The position numbers and the translations under genes are program-made. The notes beneath the pieces were generated by a model. It did not search any database, was not told the DNA's origin, and saw nothing but the letters and a program-made list of their open reading frames with translations. Positions 6,101-7,004 of a DNA stretch of 7,004 nucleotides are shown here, one piece after another (the first letter of the stretch is position 1; every line of letters begins with the position of its first letter). Source of the stretch: Acidobacteriota bacterium (GTDB lineage Bacteria; Acidobacteriota; Blastocatellia; Pyrinomonadales; Pyrinomonadaceae); NCBI GenBank assembly GCA_023415725.1, contig JAEZJR010000200.1, positions 1-7,004 of the forward strand, given 5' to 3'.

Positions 6101-6955
6101 CTCGATCGCTCCCGTGGCGATGATCGCACTTTGCCCGGCCATCAGGCGCGGGTTGGACGCGACGGTGCCGAGCGTGCCTGGGTTGGTAAGCGAGATCGTC
6201 GTGCCCTGGAAATCGGAGATCTCCAACTTGCCGTCGCGGGCCTTCTTGACGGTGTCGTTGTATGCGGCGAAGAACTCGGCGAAGTTCATCTTCTCGCAGC
6301 CCTTGATGTTCGGGACGAGCAAGTTGCGCGTGCCGTCCTTTTTCTCGATGTCGATCGCGATGCCGAGGTTGATACTGTCGTTTTGGATGCGTGAGGGGGC
6401 CCCGTTGATGACGCCGAAGCCGTTGTTCATCGCGGGGTAAGCTTTCGCCGCCTGCACGATCGCCCATCCGATCAGGTGGGTGAACGATGCCTTGCCGCGG
6501 CCGCGCGGTGCAAGGTGCTCGTTGATGATGCGGCGGTTTTCCTCAAGGAGTTTAACGGGCATCGAGCGGATGCTGGTCGCGGTCGGGACCGTGAGGCTCT
6601 GCTCCATGTTCTCGACGATCTTCTTCGCTGCGCCGGTGAGCGGTTTTGCTTCGGAATCGGGCGGAAGTGCCGGAGCGGGTTTCGGCGCCTGTGCGGCCGG
6701 GGTAGTGGACGATGCCGGGGTCGTCGGCGCGGCGCTTGGCTGGGAACTTGCAGCCGGGGCAACCGAAGAGCTCGCCGTACCGGCGGCTGCGGTGCCGTTG
6801 CCGCCGTTCTGCATGTCCGAGAAGAACTCGCGCCATGAATCGTCGACCGAATTGGGGTCCGCCTGGAAACGTGCATACAGCCCCTCGACGTAGGAGGCGT
6901 TGGCACCGAAATTCTCTGCAATGTAGGCGGAAGTGTTGATGCTGGATTCGCTCAC
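3167..6955 (-). CDS. kgd: Multifunctional 2-oxoglutarate dehydrogenase: E2 acyltransferase domain fused to E1 (Kgd/OdhA type)
   Basis: A cytoplasmic TCA-cycle enzyme of 1262 residues that decarboxylates 2-oxoglutarate with thiamine diphosphate and passes the succinyl group towards CoA. Residues about 8-48 are the E1 N-terminal segment (family pattern NASYVEGLY...W..FF). Residues about 50-105 are an Ala/Pro/Thr/Ser linker. Residues about 115-335 form an E2 acyltransferase catalytic domain with the active-site motif DHRVIQGAES (His315). The E1 part follows: R389 in the RxxGHxxADxDPL signature (to about 401), an MAHRGR segment, GDVKYH, the thiamine diphosphate motif from GD (Asp662) to NN (694-695), then RGTFSQRHA and HGYEGQGPEHSSAR in the pyrimidine-binding and C-terminal regions. 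There is no lipoyl domain, as in the actinobacterial enzymes of about 1230 residues, so a lipoylated partner must come from elsewhere. The start is GTG: an in-frame TAA lies just upstream (6967-6965) and AGAGG lies 12 nt before the GTG. The gene appears monocistronic. sucA is an alternative name used in annotations. Confidence 0.95.
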   Translation of the reverse strand: MSESSINTSAYIAENFGANASYVEGLYARFQADPNSVDDSWREFFSDMQNGGNGTAAAGTASSSVAPAASSQPSAAPTTPASSTTPAAQAPKPAPALPPDSEAKPLTGAAKKIVENMEQSLTVPTATSIRSMPVKLLEENRRIINEHLAPRGRGKASFTHLIGWAIVQAAKAYPAMNNGFGVINGAPSRIQNDSINLGIAIDIEKKDGTRNLLVPNIKGCEKMNFAEFFAAYNDTVKKARDGKLEISDFQGTTISLTNPGTLGTVASNPRLMAGQSAIIATGAIEYPAEYQAMTTGALSQLGISKIINLTSTYDHRVIQGAESGLFLARIHELLIGEHNFYNEIFSAIELNIPPLRWAQDYNPSLLGSDRFTEQAEKQANVLQLISAYRMNGHLLADIDPLNMTPHHSPELELEAFGLSIWDLDREFITGGLHGEKTLTLRRILEILRKAYCGKVGIEYRHIQSSEEKNWLRLQIRNAFVDTVTLDVDVRKELLQKLIEAEQFEQFLHKKYLGQKRFSLEGCETVIPMLDQLVEGSATRGVDEIYMGMAHRGRLNVLSNIVGDPSTGDLAERIFTVFEGTSHPNFPADEGDVKYHQGAVGKKKTKAGKELRIELAANPSHLEFVNPVVEGMARARQDELRNGGGLGREESYAKILPVLLHGDAAFAGQGIVMETLQLAGLPGYRTGGTIHIVINNQIGFTTSAQMGRSSIYSTDAAQITQTPIFHINGDDPEAAYRVIQIALDYRAKFQKDVVLDLVGFRRLGHNEGDEPSYTQPVMYARVKQHPGTRHLYAQRLIREGVITEEDLNAMTDAVHQKYEGILARAKQIASEKPARAKLQAPIVDEDGSRIVETGADPELLKTVAEKISLVPDTFHINPKMVGQLARRAKMGSGEVPMDWGFAEAMAIGSIVVEGVPFRLSGQDSGRGTFSQRHASMYDTLTGERWSPLTELKSPTNPNSRFYVFDSNLSEQGVLGFEYGYSVKAPTELVAWEAQFGDFANGAQVIIDQYIAASEDKWKQTCRLVMLLPHGYEGQGPEHSSARLERFLQLCAENNMQVCYPTTPAQYFHLLRRQMKQEIVRPLIVMTPKSLLRLPAASSTMEELQTGGFRPVIDDIGVVDNGKVTRIVLCSGKVYYDLEAARTDARDERVAVVRLEQFYPFPGEALKEIVAKYPNATELFWTQEEPQNMGGWFFVESRLREVKREGMSLRYVGRTPSASPATGSYAIHELEQKKLVDESLIAHTDEIAPSSEPEVTEKIAPASA

Positions 6956-6997
6956 GGTTATGTATTACCTCTGATAACGGTACGTGTGTAAATCCTT

Positions 6998-7003
6998 ATT
7001 TTA
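6998..7003 (-). promoter_or_regulatory. Possible -10 box upstream of the dehydrogenase gene
   Basis: TAAAAT on the minus strand matches the sigma70 -10 consensus at 5 of 6 positions and lies 42-48 nt before the GTG start. Any -35 box would be outside the window, so this cannot be tested here. Confidence 0.28.
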
Positions 7004-7004
7004 C

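Noticed and set aside
6956..6985. A weak inverted repeat (GTTAT/ATAAC) upstream of the dehydrogenase start
   Set aside because: Only about 5 bp pair, with a 12-16 nt spacer; this is expected by chance.

Overview
All four recognisable genes lie on the minus strand. In transcription order, from high to low coordinates, they are: an E2/E1 fusion 2-oxoglutarate dehydrogenase (6955-3167), a small secreted protein with a TonB C-terminal domain (2942-2382), a stand-alone SRA-like modified-DNA-reader domain protein (2314-1886), and a secreted S9-family serine peptidase whose 3' end runs off the window (1655-1). The plus strand shows only shadow ORFs.

The organism looks like a moderately GC-rich bacterium with exported prolyl-oligopeptidase-type enzymes. 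The lipoyl-free E2-E1 fusion is best known from Actinobacteria (Kgd/OdhA) but also occurs in other phyla. Together with the repeat-rich intergenic DNA and the secretome style, it makes me lean towards Acidobacteriota (Blastocatellia/Pyrinomonadaceae-like). That is an inference from general impressions, not a demonstrated assignment.

The genes do not look like one operon. The dehydrogenase is followed by a structured cloverleaf-like element and a strong intrinsic terminator (3027-3060). The TonB-domain gene is followed by its own terminator-like hairpin (2344-2365). The SRA-like gene runs into a heptamer tandem repeat that supplies its last codons and stop. It is then separated from the peptidase gene by a near-perfect 28-bp inverted repeat (1790-1858) built of 9-nt units. 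The genes therefore look functionally unrelated: central carbon metabolism, an envelope protein, a DNA-modification reader, and extracytoplasmic peptide degradation.

The most interesting content is (a) the SRA-like domain with no attached or adjacent nuclease, (b) the lipoyl-less E2-E1 fusion, and (c) the dense intergenic repeats: a multi-branched fold, two 9-nt-periodic elements and one 7-nt-periodic element. No CRISPR array, tRNA, rRNA, transposase or integrase was seen.
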